From Siphonodentalium dalli (Eukaryota; Mollusca; Scaphopoda; Gadilida; Siphonodentaliidae): a DNA stretch of 64,000 nt. Numbering within the stretch: position 1 is the stretch's first letter; each line of letters begins with the position of its first letter. The DNA lies in NCBI GenBank assembly GCA_032622095.1, contig CP136061.1, positions 21,210,991-21,274,990 of the forward strand. Reading direction: 5' to 3'. This document shows, piece after piece, positions 20,930 through 31,660 of this stretch. The position numbers and the translations under genes were made by a program. The notes under the pieces are model-generated. The model was not told the origin of the DNA. It ran no database searches and saw only the letters and a program-made list of their open reading frames with translations.

Positions 20930-21214
20930 CTTCACCTAAGGCTGAAATGATGTTAAACCACAATCAATCAAACTGGTGTACGAATAGATTCTACATTGGA
21001 GCAGAACATTCCAAGCCATTCCACAGCATGTCTGAGAATTACAAGAGTTTCCAATGCCACTGTTTAATTTTGGACAGCCTGTCATGTTGGTGTTCCATAT
21101 AAATTGGCTGCCCTGATGAGTAGAGAATATTGTTAATGATATTGGTCCTACTCCAGTGGTTCCTTGCCTCCTCCATCCCCCAATGACAGTGTTTAATTCT
21201 GGACAGTTTTAACA

Positions 21215-21311
21215 TACAGTAATGCCCTAAATAATCGACAGCAGAATTATGGGTAAATTTTCAGGATTTAGTCGGAAATATGGCTTGTTGCCATTCATTG
21301 GAAAGCTCTCA
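21215..21311. mobile_element. Tc1/mariner-like palindromic MITE, left arm only
   Basis: TACAGTAATGCCCTAAATAA through ccattcattggaaagctctca, with a deletion removing ctccttaacca. The right arm is replaced by satellite sequence. It is a broken copy within the 19940-21650 satellite. Confidence 0.85.
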
Positions 21312-21663
21312 CATGCCAAGCCATTCCTCTGCAGGGAATTCCACAGCATGTTGGGGGCTAGCGTTCTATACAAATCAATGTCTGAGAATATTGTTCATGA
21401 CAAGTGGTTCCTTGCCCCTCCTCTCTATCCCCCAATGCCACTTTTTAATTCTGGACAGTTTTAACACGTAGGTGTTCCATATAGTTCCATATAAAGTGGT
21501 TGTCCTGATGAGTAGAGGATTTTGTGTGGTATCTGCGAAGCTCCAGTGTTTGCTGTTCTGTGGTAGTTTGAAAACTGGATAAAATCATAAAAAATGTGAA
21601 ATTTAGTGTTATAATCATTTTTAAATGGGGAAAAAAATTCTAGAAATCTAATCTTAGTTTTCT

Positions 21664-22015
21664 TTAAAGGGATTCTGTACACTAAATCCTGCCATTTATG
21701 GGACCATCTCCTATTATACTAAACAGAATATATGCAACAAATGAATAAATTTGAGCCATGGATGAGCGTAAAATACACTAATGTGCTCAATGAACGATGT
21801 AAACAACATGGTAATTATAATGAAAATGAGTTAATACTTGAGGCATAAACTCATTTCCATTATAATTACCAGTTGTTTTACATCGTTCATAAAGTATTAA
21901 TGAGTGTATTTTGCACTCATCCATGGCTGAAATTCATTCATTTGTTTCATATTTTCTGTTGAGTATAAAAGGAGATGGTCCCATAAATGGCCATATTCAG
22001 TGTACAATAACCCTT
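21664..22015. mobile_element. Family I palindromic element, copy 2
   Basis: TTAAAGGGATTCTGTACACT at the left. The arms carry ccatttatgggaccatctcc and catggtaattataatgaaaa and their reverse complements, centred near 21838 (acttgaggcataaactc). The right end is ...cagtgtacaataaccc, with the final TTAA lost where a PB2-like element abuts. Compare 48689-48990. Confidence 0.8.
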
Positions 22016-22017
22016 TC

Positions 22018-22420
22018 ACCCTTTCAGTGGCAAGTCCGATTTTTGTATCAACCCATATACCCTGTGCCAATGCATTCTCTTATATATGCGAGTCGACCAT
22101 AGGTCGCCTCGCATATATAAGAGAATGCATTGGCCTAACAATTTTTCATCATTTGTTATTATTTGTTACAATATTTTACAATTTTAATAATTTTTTTCTT
22201 ATATTCTTCAACTCTTTCAGTATTTTGTAGGTTTAGTGCCAGGGAATCTTACGTTTTCATGGGCAGCAAAATTATTACTATGAATACTTGGTGAATGTTT
22301 TGAGTTATAACATGCCCCTAAGGTTTTATCCAGTTTGTTTTTAAATTGGCTATAGCATGCTTAAGCATACCCAAAAAAAATTCAACCCAAAAAAATCTAT
22401 AAAAAAAAACAAAAAAGAAG
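22018..22420 (-). mobile_element. PB2-type element, truncated
   Basis: In reverse orientation, it starts ccctttcagtggcaagtccg (PB2 right TIR). The hairpin at 22067-22135 is followed by the PB2 body to the gcttaagcatac palindrome, and the copy ends in degenerate A-rich sequence. The far TIR is missing. It abuts the family I copy directly. Confidence 0.8.
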
Positions 22421-23100
22421 ATTTTAGTATAAATTGGAATAGTTCCAGTGATCTGGTTCATTTGGCCAATAGTTTGGAAATTTTGGGTTTTTTTTTTTTG
22501 TGTGGCCATTTTTCAGAAACTTTGGCCAGATTGAAAAACCAAAATATGGGATCATCAAAATAACCGAAACTAAATCAAAATGTAAAGAAACTTGCTCAGA
22601 ATATTTGATAAATTTTTAGTTTAATAGGTTTCCACACATCTCAGAACATGGAAAGTGTAGATGGACTTATGGAGAAAACTACTTAATTGTTAAGCCAGTC
22701 TGAGTAAACTCATACCTAAATATTCATTACAACATTGAATATAAGGTCTGACGGATAACATCGCTATCTCATTTCCAAGTCCTCGCGATTCCGTAATCTG
22801 ATTGATTGCGTAAATTATTTTCCGTCCAATGAAACCGTATGGGTTAATAAACAAGTGTTAGTGGGCGGAGACTCCCATAATGTCACCTCTAAATATAGTA
22901 ACAGAGCGGAATTTCGAGGCTTGCAAATACAACAGAGACAGAAAAATTGGCTTCGAAATTATATATTCGGTACGATTCCGATTAATTTGAAGGATGTGCT
23001 AGTCACTGCTGGACCTGATAGATAGGCCTGCGTATGGTACCAACTTGGCCTCCCATAAATATATATAGAACTTTACTCATGTCCGTGTATTTGATTTACT
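22421..23100 (+). other. Intergenic, promoter-like motifs only
   Basis: No gene is seen. CCAAT near 22827, gggcgg near 22863 and tctaaatatag near 22886 lie in promoter-like order on the plus strand, but no plausible coding exon follows on that strand. I do not call a promoter. Confidence 0.3.
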
Positions 23101-23355
23101 TTATTGTAACATGGTTTTTGCTCTCGGATGCAGCTTTCCCGTTGATGCAGCGAGTTCATCTCCCGAAAAAGAATAGTCGCACACACGACAAATATTATCT
23201 TCTGTAAGTTTATGTCGCGACACAGGCCTTCTGTGGGTTGATGAGTCGGCGAAGCACAACAAATAACACGTGGGGACACTTGTCAATCATCGATGTATTT
23301 TTAAAAATCTGTGACGTAATTTTGGGGAAGCTCTTCGCTGAATAGAAATGGTTTT
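23101..23355 (-). pseudogene. Gene-like block with ICRVCDYSF motif, copy 1
   Basis: Read on the minus strand, the block opens with cttccccaaaattacgtcac, then an AT-rich tttttaaaaata, then attgacaagtgt. A frame of about 61 codons follows (23286 to 23101) and carries NICRVCDYSFSGDE...TGKLHPRAKTML. The same order, in the same frame after ATTGACA, occurs on the plus strand at 34381-34560. The CxxC pair (ICRVCD) suggests a zinc-binding head; the function is unknown. No ATG precedes the motif in this frame and TAA follows directly, so this copy is either an exon needing splicing or a relic. Confidence 0.45.
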
Positions 23356-23369
23356 GGCGACATAAGCTC

Positions 23370-23397
23370 CAGACTCTATATTTCAAATATAGAGTCG
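23370..23397. other. Small perfect hairpin
   Basis: gactctatatttcaaatatagagtc is a near-perfect inverted repeat with 12-base arms, upstream of the minus-strand gene-like block. Too short to assign a role. Confidence 0.5.
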
Positions 23398-24176
23398 ACG
23401 TTCACCCAGACTGTTGTTAAGCTAGTTCACCTGGTGGATTTTATGCTATCTGAAGACCACATCATGAATATTATATAACAATAAAAATGTCAAAAAGATG
23501 ACTTTGATCTTATTTTTGGAAGGGAAATCTTGGAGGGGTGTTCTCAGCAAGTATACAAATTGATTGGAAATAAATAAGAGCACGGCTCTAGTTTTGAAGC
23601 TGATCCAGCCATCCAGGGCGCTGTAAGAGCTAACCACAAGAACAGTGTCTCAACCCTTAACGAGATTCGTGAACGCTCATGAAATTAAAGTGAAATTAAC
23701 GTGCAGTGATCTGGAAAAAACCCATTCTACTCCTAATGTTGATGGCATGATCTGTGGAGGAAACTAAACAGAAATGATTTGAAGTCATCATCAATACACA
23801 CACACCATCAATCATAAACCATTTTTACATCAGCACATTGCCTCCCATGAGGGATCCGATCCGTACAGGAGTAATTTTAAATCGTGCAATACTCTTGCAA
23901 TGGCTTGTTATTTCAATCTTTCCCCGAAACACAATATCGTGGTACCAAACTAAGAAAGTGACACTAAGCATAGTATGATTCTAGTTTTGGTTGCTATTTA
24001 TAGAACTGCTAGTATTATGTTGGTATTCAGTACAGACTTTATAATCATAGAAATCTGTGAATATAGAAATTATATCATCATATAAAGTTTACCCTGAGGG
24101 AACATTACATGTCTAATTTACCGCCGTGAAAAACTCGTAACTTTTTGTTGTTTCTAAGTTGTTATTGGTAATTGTC
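23398..24176. other. Intergenic, no recognised feature
   Basis: No gene, array or element boundary is seen. Frames of about 60 codons lack domains. A short cacacacacc tract lies near 23796. Confidence 0.4.
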
Positions 24177-24518
24177 TGGAAATAGTGTCTGATATTTGCA
24201 GAATGAGGTCCCTCGTGGGTGTATTTGGTGACACTACATTAATGCCCTAAATAATCAACTCCTTAACCATGGCAGAATTATGGGTAACTTTTCAGGATTT
24301 AGTAGGAAATATGGCTTGTTGCCATTCATCGGATAGCTCCCACTGAGAGCTTTACGATGAATGGTAACAAGCCATATTTCCGACTAAATCCAGAAAAATT
24401 AACCATTATTCTGCTGTGGTTAAGGAGTCGATTACTTAGGGCATTACTGTATTTAGTGACACTGTCTCGCACAGTGTGCTAGCGTCACAAATTTCACTCT
24501 CTGGGGACCTCATTCTGA
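24177..24518. mobile_element. Family C element interrupted by a MITE
   Basis: The left part, gaaatagtgtctgatatttg then cagaatgaggtccctcg, is broken by the palindromic MITE 24235-24451. It resumes with tttagtgacactgtctcgca and closes with ctctggggacctcattct. A ~14-base segment (tattt(g/a)gtgacact) is present on both sides of the MITE. Confidence 0.75.
24235..24451. mobile_element. Tc1/mariner-like palindromic MITE, copy 6 (full length)
   Basis: TACATTAATGCCCTAAATAA ... GGGCATTACTGTA, a full-length palindrome. The left tip has G to T (CATT for CAGT). It is nested inside family C. Flanks share ~14 bases rather than TA alone; see findings. Confidence 0.9.
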
Positions 24519-24572
24519 CCTCAATACATGGAAAGCTTGATAAATACATTACAGGACTCTTTAGTTGCTGGC

Positions 24573-24661
24573 TACTGTGTCATGTGAGGCTCGGAAAGAT
24601 TAATATTGGGCTGGGCTAGCACCTCGTCCGATATTGACCTCATTTCGTCTCACATGACACC
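24573..24661. repeat. Inverted repeat, ~35-base imperfect arms
   Basis: tgtgtcatgtgaggctcgg ... and ...cgtctcacatgacaccg pair with several mismatches, with a loop around ggctgggctagcacctcg. It resembles a small foldback element; no second copy is seen. Confidence 0.5.
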
Positions 24662-24674
24662 GTATATGGCAAGA

Positions 24675-25140
24675 AATCACGTGAGGTGATGAGTATCATG
24701 CATTCAAAATGGCCGAAGCGATCAAAAACGAGGAAAAAGGTAATAAACTAAGATATGACATATTACATAGTATTTTATCAGCTACGACAGATGCTATACT
24801 ATTTTTCAAACAAGCTGATATTCATTTGTGTCCAAATTCACAATTGTTTTCTTTTAAATTCTGACCAAATTTGTCAGTCGAAGCATTCTCCAAGATGTAT
24901 GGACAGGTGTGTTCCACGCACCTCCGACTGGCAACTTTGGTCAGAATGTTATGGAAAACCACGTGAGTATATCCAAACAGATAAGGTGTCAATTGTTTCA
25001 GAAATAAACTAGCATATGCTCGTAACAGTAAAAATGCTATTTTTTTGTGTCAGTTCCTCATATATTATGTTTTTGTATGTTTGCACTAGCCTCGGCCATT
25101 TTGTTTGTGTGGTACTCACCAACCTCGAAACCACGTGATT
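24675..25140. mobile_element. Family J element, copy 1
   Basis: The left end aatcacgtgaggtgatgagt ... aaaatggccgaagcg and the right end in reverse complement, aatcacgtggtttcgaggtt ... aaaatggccgaggc, form imperfect inverted termini of about 60 bp. The interior (caacttt ggtcagaatgtt) matches 58330-58560 in inverted orientation. An ATG-led open stretch, atggccgaagcgatcaaaaa, lies inside the terminus and so is not an exon. Confidence 0.65.
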
Positions 25141-25756
25141 ATCCACCGTGATCATGACAGGTCATTCATTGCATGACGATGTGTTTTATGTGTATTGACC
25201 ATGGATGTTTATTTCTTTTCAGTTCGGACCTGGATGTGTGTTTTGTAGGAGGGAGGTGCATGCCGTGTTTATACTCTTAGATCTGTTTAGATAGTGAGAA
25301 TATTCCAATCCGAAGACCATCCCATATGTAGGTCTCGCAAGTGAGTATCCATTCTAAACCATTGTAAACCCTTAAATGTATCTAAATCCAGCCATGTATG
25401 GGGCCATCTCCAATTGTAATTCAATTGAGTATTTGTCACTAAAAACAAGCATTCTGATTGGCCGAGAGTGGCTAACTTTAGTTCCGATTCACCGACATCG
25501 GCTGCTTCAGCATGCATCAAATATGAATGTAGCATCGTAAAATTTCATCGACGCAGAACGGAGTAGCGAAACGAGCCAACCGCCGGGCACAGGAAATTTT
25601 TACAGAGCAGTGTTCCGAGTAACGCAATGGACAAACCCAACGATTTATGCACCGTGACAACGACAAAATGAAAGTCGATTCGTGTCATGAAAATGACTGA
25701 ATGATACTTATTATACAATTTTTTTTGCAAATTCCTTTCTAGATTGAATTACAATG
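25141..25756. other. Intergenic, repeat scraps
   Basis: No gene is identified. Gcattctgattggccg at 25449 matches 6839. Ccatctccaattgtaattc at 25402-25420 is partly inverse to attgaattacaatggag at 25743, so the palindrome 25757-25912 may be the inner part of a larger foldback element. Confidence 0.35.
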
Positions 25757-25912
25757 GAGATAAACGTACCATTGTACCAAACGTTTCATTGTACATTCTG
25801 GGATTCGAGCATGAAAACAGTTTGTGAACAGGCCGAGCAAGCCGGCTCGATCACAAACTGTTTTCGTGCTCAAATCCCAGAATGTACAACGATACAGGGT
25901 ACGTTTATCTCC
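25757..25912. mobile_element. Palindromic foldback element, ~156 bp core
   Basis: The left arm gagataaacgtaccattgta ... catgaaaacagtttgtga is matched by the right arm tcacaaactgttttcgtgct ... gtacgtttatctc. The ~20-base centre caggccgagcaagccggctc is GC-rich. There are few mismatches. It is likely a MITE or the inner core of one; no other copy is seen. Confidence 0.65.
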
Positions 25913-26572
25913 TAACTATACTCAACAGAAAATATCGGTTCAAAGGAGCTATGTCCATTTAACGTTTCCCATAACTGTTTTATGGTTTATGCCATTATGG
26001 CAAAGGGGATGTCAGATCTAGTAATCTCAGACTGGGTGGATAGCATGTATACATGTAAGTGGGAATTATATTTCAAAATAATTAGTATGCGGGGTGGAGA
26101 TGACTATATGTATATCATATATCAATCGTTATTAGTAGTTGTTAATTAATAATGCCGTTCGTAATACATGTAGATCAGTTTGTAATGAATGTGGTATCTA
26201 AAGTTATGGATGACACGAGAAAGAGAAGGATGTCTGCTATAGGCATATTAAAGAAGAGAGGCTAGTTTAATGATGACCAAGGTCCCAATTTATCGCAGAC
26301 AAATTGCTCCTCGTTCTTGTGACATAAATTTTGAAATGGAAGCTGGATTCTGGAGCGGTTTATTGGAATTTTGAAAAGAGTTTTTGAACGTACCCCTAAA
26401 AAGTTTATTTTATGCCAAAGTTAGAATTTAGATAATTTTGGAAATAGACTCCCAATGAGTTGAAAAGATGTCAAAATGGTTTGATAAGATCATCTTCACT
26501 TGCAGATTGCTGACTCTGTAACACACTAAGCGCATGTCACGTGACGTTTCGGTTCAAAGGAGCCATGTCCAT
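25913..26572. other. Intergenic, short direct repeat
   Basis: cggttcaaaggagctatgtc + catttaacgtttccca at 25937-25971 recurs at 26550-26585 (cggttcaaaggagccatgtc). This is a ~36-base diverged direct repeat 612 bases apart. Nothing else is recognised. Confidence 0.45.
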
Positions 26573-26837
26573 TTAACATTTCCCATGACTGGAGCTTCCT
26601 GGAATTTTGTGAAAACCCTGTGACAATGTATTCTCTATATATATGCGAATCTCCAATAGGGATCCTCGGGTATATAAGATAATACATTGTCCTAACAATA
26701 TTTACCTTGACCTTGTAAGCCAGTACATTCTCTTATATATGCGAGACTCCCTATGAGAGACTCGTATATATAAGTGAATGCATTGGCACAGGAACTTTAA
26801 TGCTGCAACAGCGCAGCTCCTATCATCAAAGGGTAAA
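26573..26837 (+). mobile_element. PB3-type hairpin element, termini degraded
   Basis: cccatgactggagcttcctg on the left; two degenerate tatatgcgag hairpins joined by caatatttaccttgaccttg; right end cagctcctatcatcaaaggg. The terminal TTAA motifs are mutated (left TTAAcatttccc, right gggtaaa). Confidence 0.7.
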
Positions 26838-27879
26838 GGTACAAAAATATGTAAATTTTGTTTGTCACTTTGTGGGCTGGCTGTTTATTATTTAATAAAT
26901 GACAATGTGTAGCTAGTTCCTTCAGCATGTACTACAGAACAGGAATATAGCAGAAATGTTGTCAGTGGCAGCTGCCTTATCTAGCCATTAGGAGATAAGC
27001 CCCAAATGGAGTAAGCACCCTCGGGTGTCAATTATATGAAGCTTGCTCAGTTTTCAGATAATAAGTTAACAGATCCTGTCATCGATTGCTATCAACTCAT
27101 CACATTACCATATGACGAAAAGAAAATAGCGTGATAAGTCCAGGACAACCATATCCAGTACTGTCAATATTGAAATAGGGGAATATTTAACAACCCATAG
27201 CATAAACCATTTGTTCACAACATTTATACACGAAAATGTTTGATTATTCTGAGCTCAAGCTGGACAATGTATTGATATTTCAATTAATTGTATTGGGTAA
27301 CGCTTTCGATATGTCATTGTGATTCTGTTCAAATATATCAAAACGATATTGCACACGCATTGGTTTATTTTTGGGAAACTATAGATTTCAATACGTTCAA
27401 TAAAAAATTTATCCTTCCTCAGAACAAGAACGATGACGTTGTCTTTAACAAAAATGTCTTCACTTATGAATTATACTTAAACTATATATAAACTAGTTTC
27501 TTCAATTAAATTAAATATATATTTACAATACTCATGTTACCATCTGGAGGTAGTCGACTACTACAACATTATAGTATCATCATTATATTATACAGAGTTG
27601 CTGCTGGAGCGTCAGTGGGGGTCACTTTTAGGGCCCTTTTCCCCTAGTCCAAAAATCCCTTCCCACACATACTATATGCATACACGTTCTCCATATATTA
27701 TGCTTATATCGCCTGTGTACCTCCTATTAAAAATAAAACCAACAGAGAATGATAAAGAAAGGTAATTTTATTTGTCAGCTAAACGCTGATCAATAGAGTA
27801 CCATACATGTATGTTAGAAAAATAACTCTTTACAAGGATACACGCTTGACAGTTATTACAATGTGGATATACATGTACA
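26838..27879. other. Intergenic, no recognised feature
   Basis: AT-rich sequence with no recognisable gene. The 67-codon frame at 27288-27491 has no domain and lies in low-complexity AT sequence. Confidence 0.4.
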
Positions 27880-28359
27880 CAGCCCTGGGAATTAAGGAAA
27901 ATTTGCCTAGGCAATATATTTGCCTAGGTGAAAGAAATCGGCCTAGGCAAAAACAGATTTTACCTAAGCAATTTTGCAACAATATTGCCATCTCAAATCA
28001 ACAGATTCAATAATAACATGAATTGCCCAGAATTGCCTAGTTATTTTGCGGAACATTATTTCCAGGCCATTACTCAACATATATGTACAATTCCACAAAT
28101 CATCTCCAAAATAAGTGTCCTTATAACGGGTAGCTAGTTAGTGGCCCAGTGCCATGGAAACAATTGTAGGACAATATATGTAATGAGTTATTTAAGGAAA
28201 TAATTTTGGCTAAAGAGGTTCTATTTCTGATATACACAAATCAATTTTAGTAACCCAATGAACTTGTTTTACCTAGGAAATATTATTGCCTAGGCAAACC
28301 GATTTTGCCTCTACTTTTACCTAGGCATTGCCTATTGCCTAGGCTAATTCCCAGGGCTG
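27880..28359 (+). mobile_element. Family D element, 480 bp, copy 2
   Basis: Same 15-bp inverted termini (CAGCCCTGGGAATTA / TAATTCCCAGGGCTG) and nearly base-for-base the same interior as 18616-19096. Visible differences include caacagattc for caatatgatt and a C to T in ggctaaag flanks. High identity implies recent activity. The flanks (tgtaca left, actgtaca right) give no clear duplication. Confidence 0.85.
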
Positions 28360-28839
28360 ACTGTACATATATGTATTTATTGTACATACAGAATCAATTT
28401 TATGTATTGCCAATGAAAACTCCCAGGGATTACTTACTAACCTTTCAGTTTATTAAAGAAAAACCACAATTGCAATACCTTGACTTTATATCCACTTATA
28501 TTACAATAGATGCTCTGTAGTTAGGCTTATAAATGAGCTCATGTACATGTATTAATACAAGATATTCAGTTGGTTGCTTGGACTGACATTTTCCCCTCAT
28601 TCCCCCAACCCATAGCGGAAACCCTGTATTATAATTATGCCATATTCGCTGGTAATATTTGTACGGTAAGGTCAAAATGAAAGTTTCGTTTGTTTACCGA
28701 CTCTACCTACTCAAGAAATTTTTTATCAGCCTAATTAACACTAAATTTGGTTTGATTGTTCAGTCATAGATTATTATAACTTCGATTTCACAAAATGAAT
28801 GTGAAGTTTCTATGAAGAACTGAAAAATACTATTACAAA

Positions 28840-29015
28840 TTGGCTTAAAATAATTCTATATTATGCCTAAAAATTGTTATGGCCTAATATAAATAGTGAT
28901 TAATTAATTAACATTGATGGCAAAATCATTCTGTCTCTTTGTCAAAATAATAGTGATCGTCGGAATTTTTTTTCCGAAAATAATAATAGTGCCATTGCAG
29001 GCTCCTGAAAGTACA
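28840..29015 (+). repeat. Dispersed repeat family N, copy 1
   Basis: Phrases atggcctaatataaatagtg, tgatggcaaaatcattctgt + ctctttgtc, ataatagtgatcgtcggaat and ctcctgaaagtac parallel those at 38780-38995 in the same order. It ends at the TTAA where a PB1 element begins. Unclassified. Confidence 0.5.
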
Positions 29016-29406
29016 TTAACCCTTTACCCAACAGAAGGGCCCTGTAGCCAATGCATTCTCTTATATATGGGAGTCGACCATAGGTCGCCTCGCATATATA
29101 AGAGAATGCATTGGCTTAACACATTAAAAATTATAAAATTGTTAAAGAATGTAAGAAAAAATGGTAAAAAGTGTTAAAAAAAGATTTTTTTTAGGCCAAT
29201 GCATTCTCTTATATATGCGAGGCGACCTATGGTCGACTCGCATATATAAGAGAATGCATTGGCACAGGGCATAACTGTAACTATCACAATGTGGTCAAGG
29301 AGCCGGTTCCAATGATATCCATATTTGTATGGTTCTATTGAGACAGACCGAAGATATTTTAGGCTGTTGAAGCTTTATTTGGCCGGTTTGTTGGGTAAAG
29401 GGTTAA
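29016..29406 (-). mobile_element. PB1-type TTAA element, full length
   Basis: 391 bp in reverse orientation: TTAACCCTTTACCCAACAGA ... TTTGTTGGGTAAAGGGTTAA. Hairpins lie at about 29048-29114 and 29195-29262, linked by the T/A-rich spacer (acattaaaaattataaaatt). TTAA is present at both ends. No coding capacity is visible. Confidence 0.92.
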
Positions 29407-29537
29407 TTTATCTGATAAGATGGGATGATATTGTATAGACCAAATTCAGCTTGAAAATGACAAAAAATGAACCAAAAAAATATATAAGACGATACCCAAA
29501 CTTTTTATATTGGGTAGCGATTGGGCAAACAAATATA

Positions 29538-29949
29538 TTAACCCTTATATGACTGTCCAGAGCTTCCTGAAAATTTGTGAAAACCCTGTGCCAATGCATT
29601 CTCTTATATATGCGAGTCACCCACATGATGCCTCGCATATATAAGAGAGTGCATTGACCTAACAATATTTACCTTGATCTTGTAAGCCAGCACATTCTCT
29701 TATATATGCGAGGCTCCCAATGGGAGACTCGCTAACAATATTTCCCTTGATCTTGTAAGCCAGCACATTCTCTTATATATGTGAGGCTCCCAATGGGAGA
29801 CTGGCTAACAATATTTCCCTTGATCTTGTAAGTCAGCACATTTTCTTATATATGCGCGGCTCCCTATGGGAGACACGCATATATAAGAGAATACATTGGC
29901 ACAGGGTCATTAATGCTGCACCAGCGCAGCTCCCTCATGAAAGGGTTAA
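29538..29949 (+). mobile_element. PB3-type TTAA element with triplicated internal module
   Basis: TTAACCCTTATATGACTGTC ... cctcatgaaagggTTAA. After the first hairpin, a ~76-bp module (ctaacaatattt(a/c)cc... ctcccaatgggagact) occurs three times in tandem between about 29656 and 29875. Each module carries only the left arm of the hairpin; just the last has the matching right arm. Confidence 0.88.
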
Positions 29950-30278
29950 TATTACAGCTTAAATCTTCCTCTTGAAGACAATGCATATTATGTTGATGTT
30001 TATTCTTTGTTAAAAAAGTACAAATTTTGTCAATTTGATTCAAATCTTATATTTATTTGAATCAAATCATATTGAATCAAATTATTATGTATTGGGCACG
30101 AATTAGGTACGAAAATTTAAATAAAGCTGATTGTAATTCACATGAAATTGAGAGTTTGAGATTTTATGGGACTAAAGTACTTGGAATTTGTTATTTTTTG
30201 TTGTTGCAAGATTAGTGACAGAAATTGTTCAAAAATATCATCTAGCTTTTCATCACATTCTGATTTGTATGACCTGAT
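29950..30278. other. Intergenic, AT-rich
   Basis: No gene is seen. The stretch 30036-30083 is a run of ttgattcaaat / atttgaatcaaat inverted and direct repeats. Confidence 0.45.
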
Positions 30279-30678
30279 TTAACCCTTTACTCAACAAACC
30301 GGCCAAAACCGGCCAAATAAAGCTTCAACAGCCTAAAATATCTTGGGTCTGTCTCAATAAAACCATACAAATATGGATATCATTGGAACCGGCTCATTGA
30401 CCACATTGTGATGGTTATAGTTATGCCCTGTGCCAATGCATTCTCTTATATATGCGAGTCGACCATAGGTCGCCTCGCATATATAAGAGAATGCATTGGC
30501 CTAAAAAAAATCTGTTTTTAACACTTTTTACGATTTTTTCTTACATTATTTAACAATTTTATAATGTTTAATGTGTTAAGCCAATGCATTCTCTTATATA
30601 TGCGAGGCGACCTATGGTCGACTCGCATATATAAGAGAATGCATTGGCACAGGGCCCTTCTGTTGGGTAAAGGGTTAA
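30279..30678 (+). mobile_element. PB1-type TTAA element, full length
   Basis: 400 bp, TTAACCCTTTACTCAACAAA ... TGTTGGGTAAAGGGTTAA. It has two complete hairpins (30433-30501 and 30578-30647) and the unbroken spacer acgattttttcttacatt, which serves as the empty-site reference for the insertion at 5134. Confidence 0.93.
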
Positions 30679-31059
30679 GAAATTTCATTTGCCCCTGAAT
30701 ATTGCAGCGTTATATTTGCTGGTACAATCATTTCAGTTGATTGCATATTTCTTAATCACGTTTTATTGGAATACATTATCAATTTCCAAATAATATCCAA
30801 ATTATTTAATTATTTCTGCGCATATTCATATAATTTGTACCTAATTCTGTCCATTTATATTAACAATGATAACAAACTCCACTCCCAAGGCCAAGTGTGA
30901 ATGATGAATCTGACAGTTAGGCCAGTAAAACTAACTACCTGTTTTCTCAGGTGATTACATATGGGAAACTGGATGAGAAAGATGGAGGCATTTTTCTTAG
31001 CTTACCTGAGATGAAGAATTGAGACATATTTTGTGTGGATGGTCCCTAGGTTCTGTTCT

Positions 31060-31660
31060 GTTCAAATGGGGGTCACATGGTCAAAAAAGTGGCATAGCTA
31101 TGGACCTAACTCTTTCCATCCATAGTAATTCTTAAAACATCTCCAGAATCATCGGGGCTATTTAGCTTATAATTGGTATGGAAGGTTTTTGGGTGACAGG
31201 GATACAGATGTGTTAAAATGAGGTCACCTGGTCAAATAACGGCGGAGCCAGGGACGTAACTTGTCCATCCATTGTAATTCTTAAAATGTGTTCCTATCAA
31301 GAACCATCAGGCCTATTCAGCTTATATTTGGTATGGGTGACTAGGATTCAGATTTGATTTAGAATTGGTCAGAGCCAATGACATAATTCTTTCCCTCATC
31401 AGTTATTTTTAAAACATCTCCTCAAGAACCCTTTGGCATATTTGGTATACATTTTGGTATAGAGAGTCCTTGGGTGACTGGGTTCAGATTTGTTGAAATG
31501 GGTTCACCAGGTCAAATAGGGGTGCGACCATTACATGGACATAACTCTTCCCCCAAAGAATTCTTAAAATGGCGCTCCTCAAGAGCCATCAGTCCTATTT
31601 AGCCTATATGTAGTAACCAGTATGGAGGGTCCTTGTGTTACTTGGGACTGGGTTACAGAT
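31060..31660 (+). repeat. Degenerate ~130-155-bp tandem repeat, four units
   Basis: The marker taattcttaaaa recurs near 31126, 31275, 31403 (degenerate) and 31558. Each unit also has cagatttgttaaaatgggtt-like, ggtcaaata and agccatcag.cctattyagc phrases. Old units with many indels; possibly the core repeats of another Helitron-like element, which is inference only. Confidence 0.6.

Larger units (their letters stand above)
19940..21650 (+). repeat. ~0.35-0.53-kb satellite-like tandem repeat, four units
   Basis: The marker aatgtctgagaattacaaga recurs at about 19986, 20515 and 21028 and, shortened, at 21377, giving spacings near 529, 513 and 349. Units share ccaatgccactgtttaattc, ccatataaattggctt and the ...ggactcatgaccctt segment, which itself is triplicated near 20740-20815. 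Two units carry an embedded CAGCCCTC...GAGGGCTG mini-element. Confidence 0.8.

Noticed and set aside
22820-22900. CCAAT, GC-box and TATA-like promoter on the plus strand
   Set aside because: Motifs are short and common, and no coding exon follows on that strand.
24709-24742. First exon starting ATGGCCGAAGCGATCAAAAA before a gtaata donor
   Set aside because: It lies in the inverted terminus of family J. The same sequence recurs inverted at 25100 and at 57560, so it is transposon DNA.
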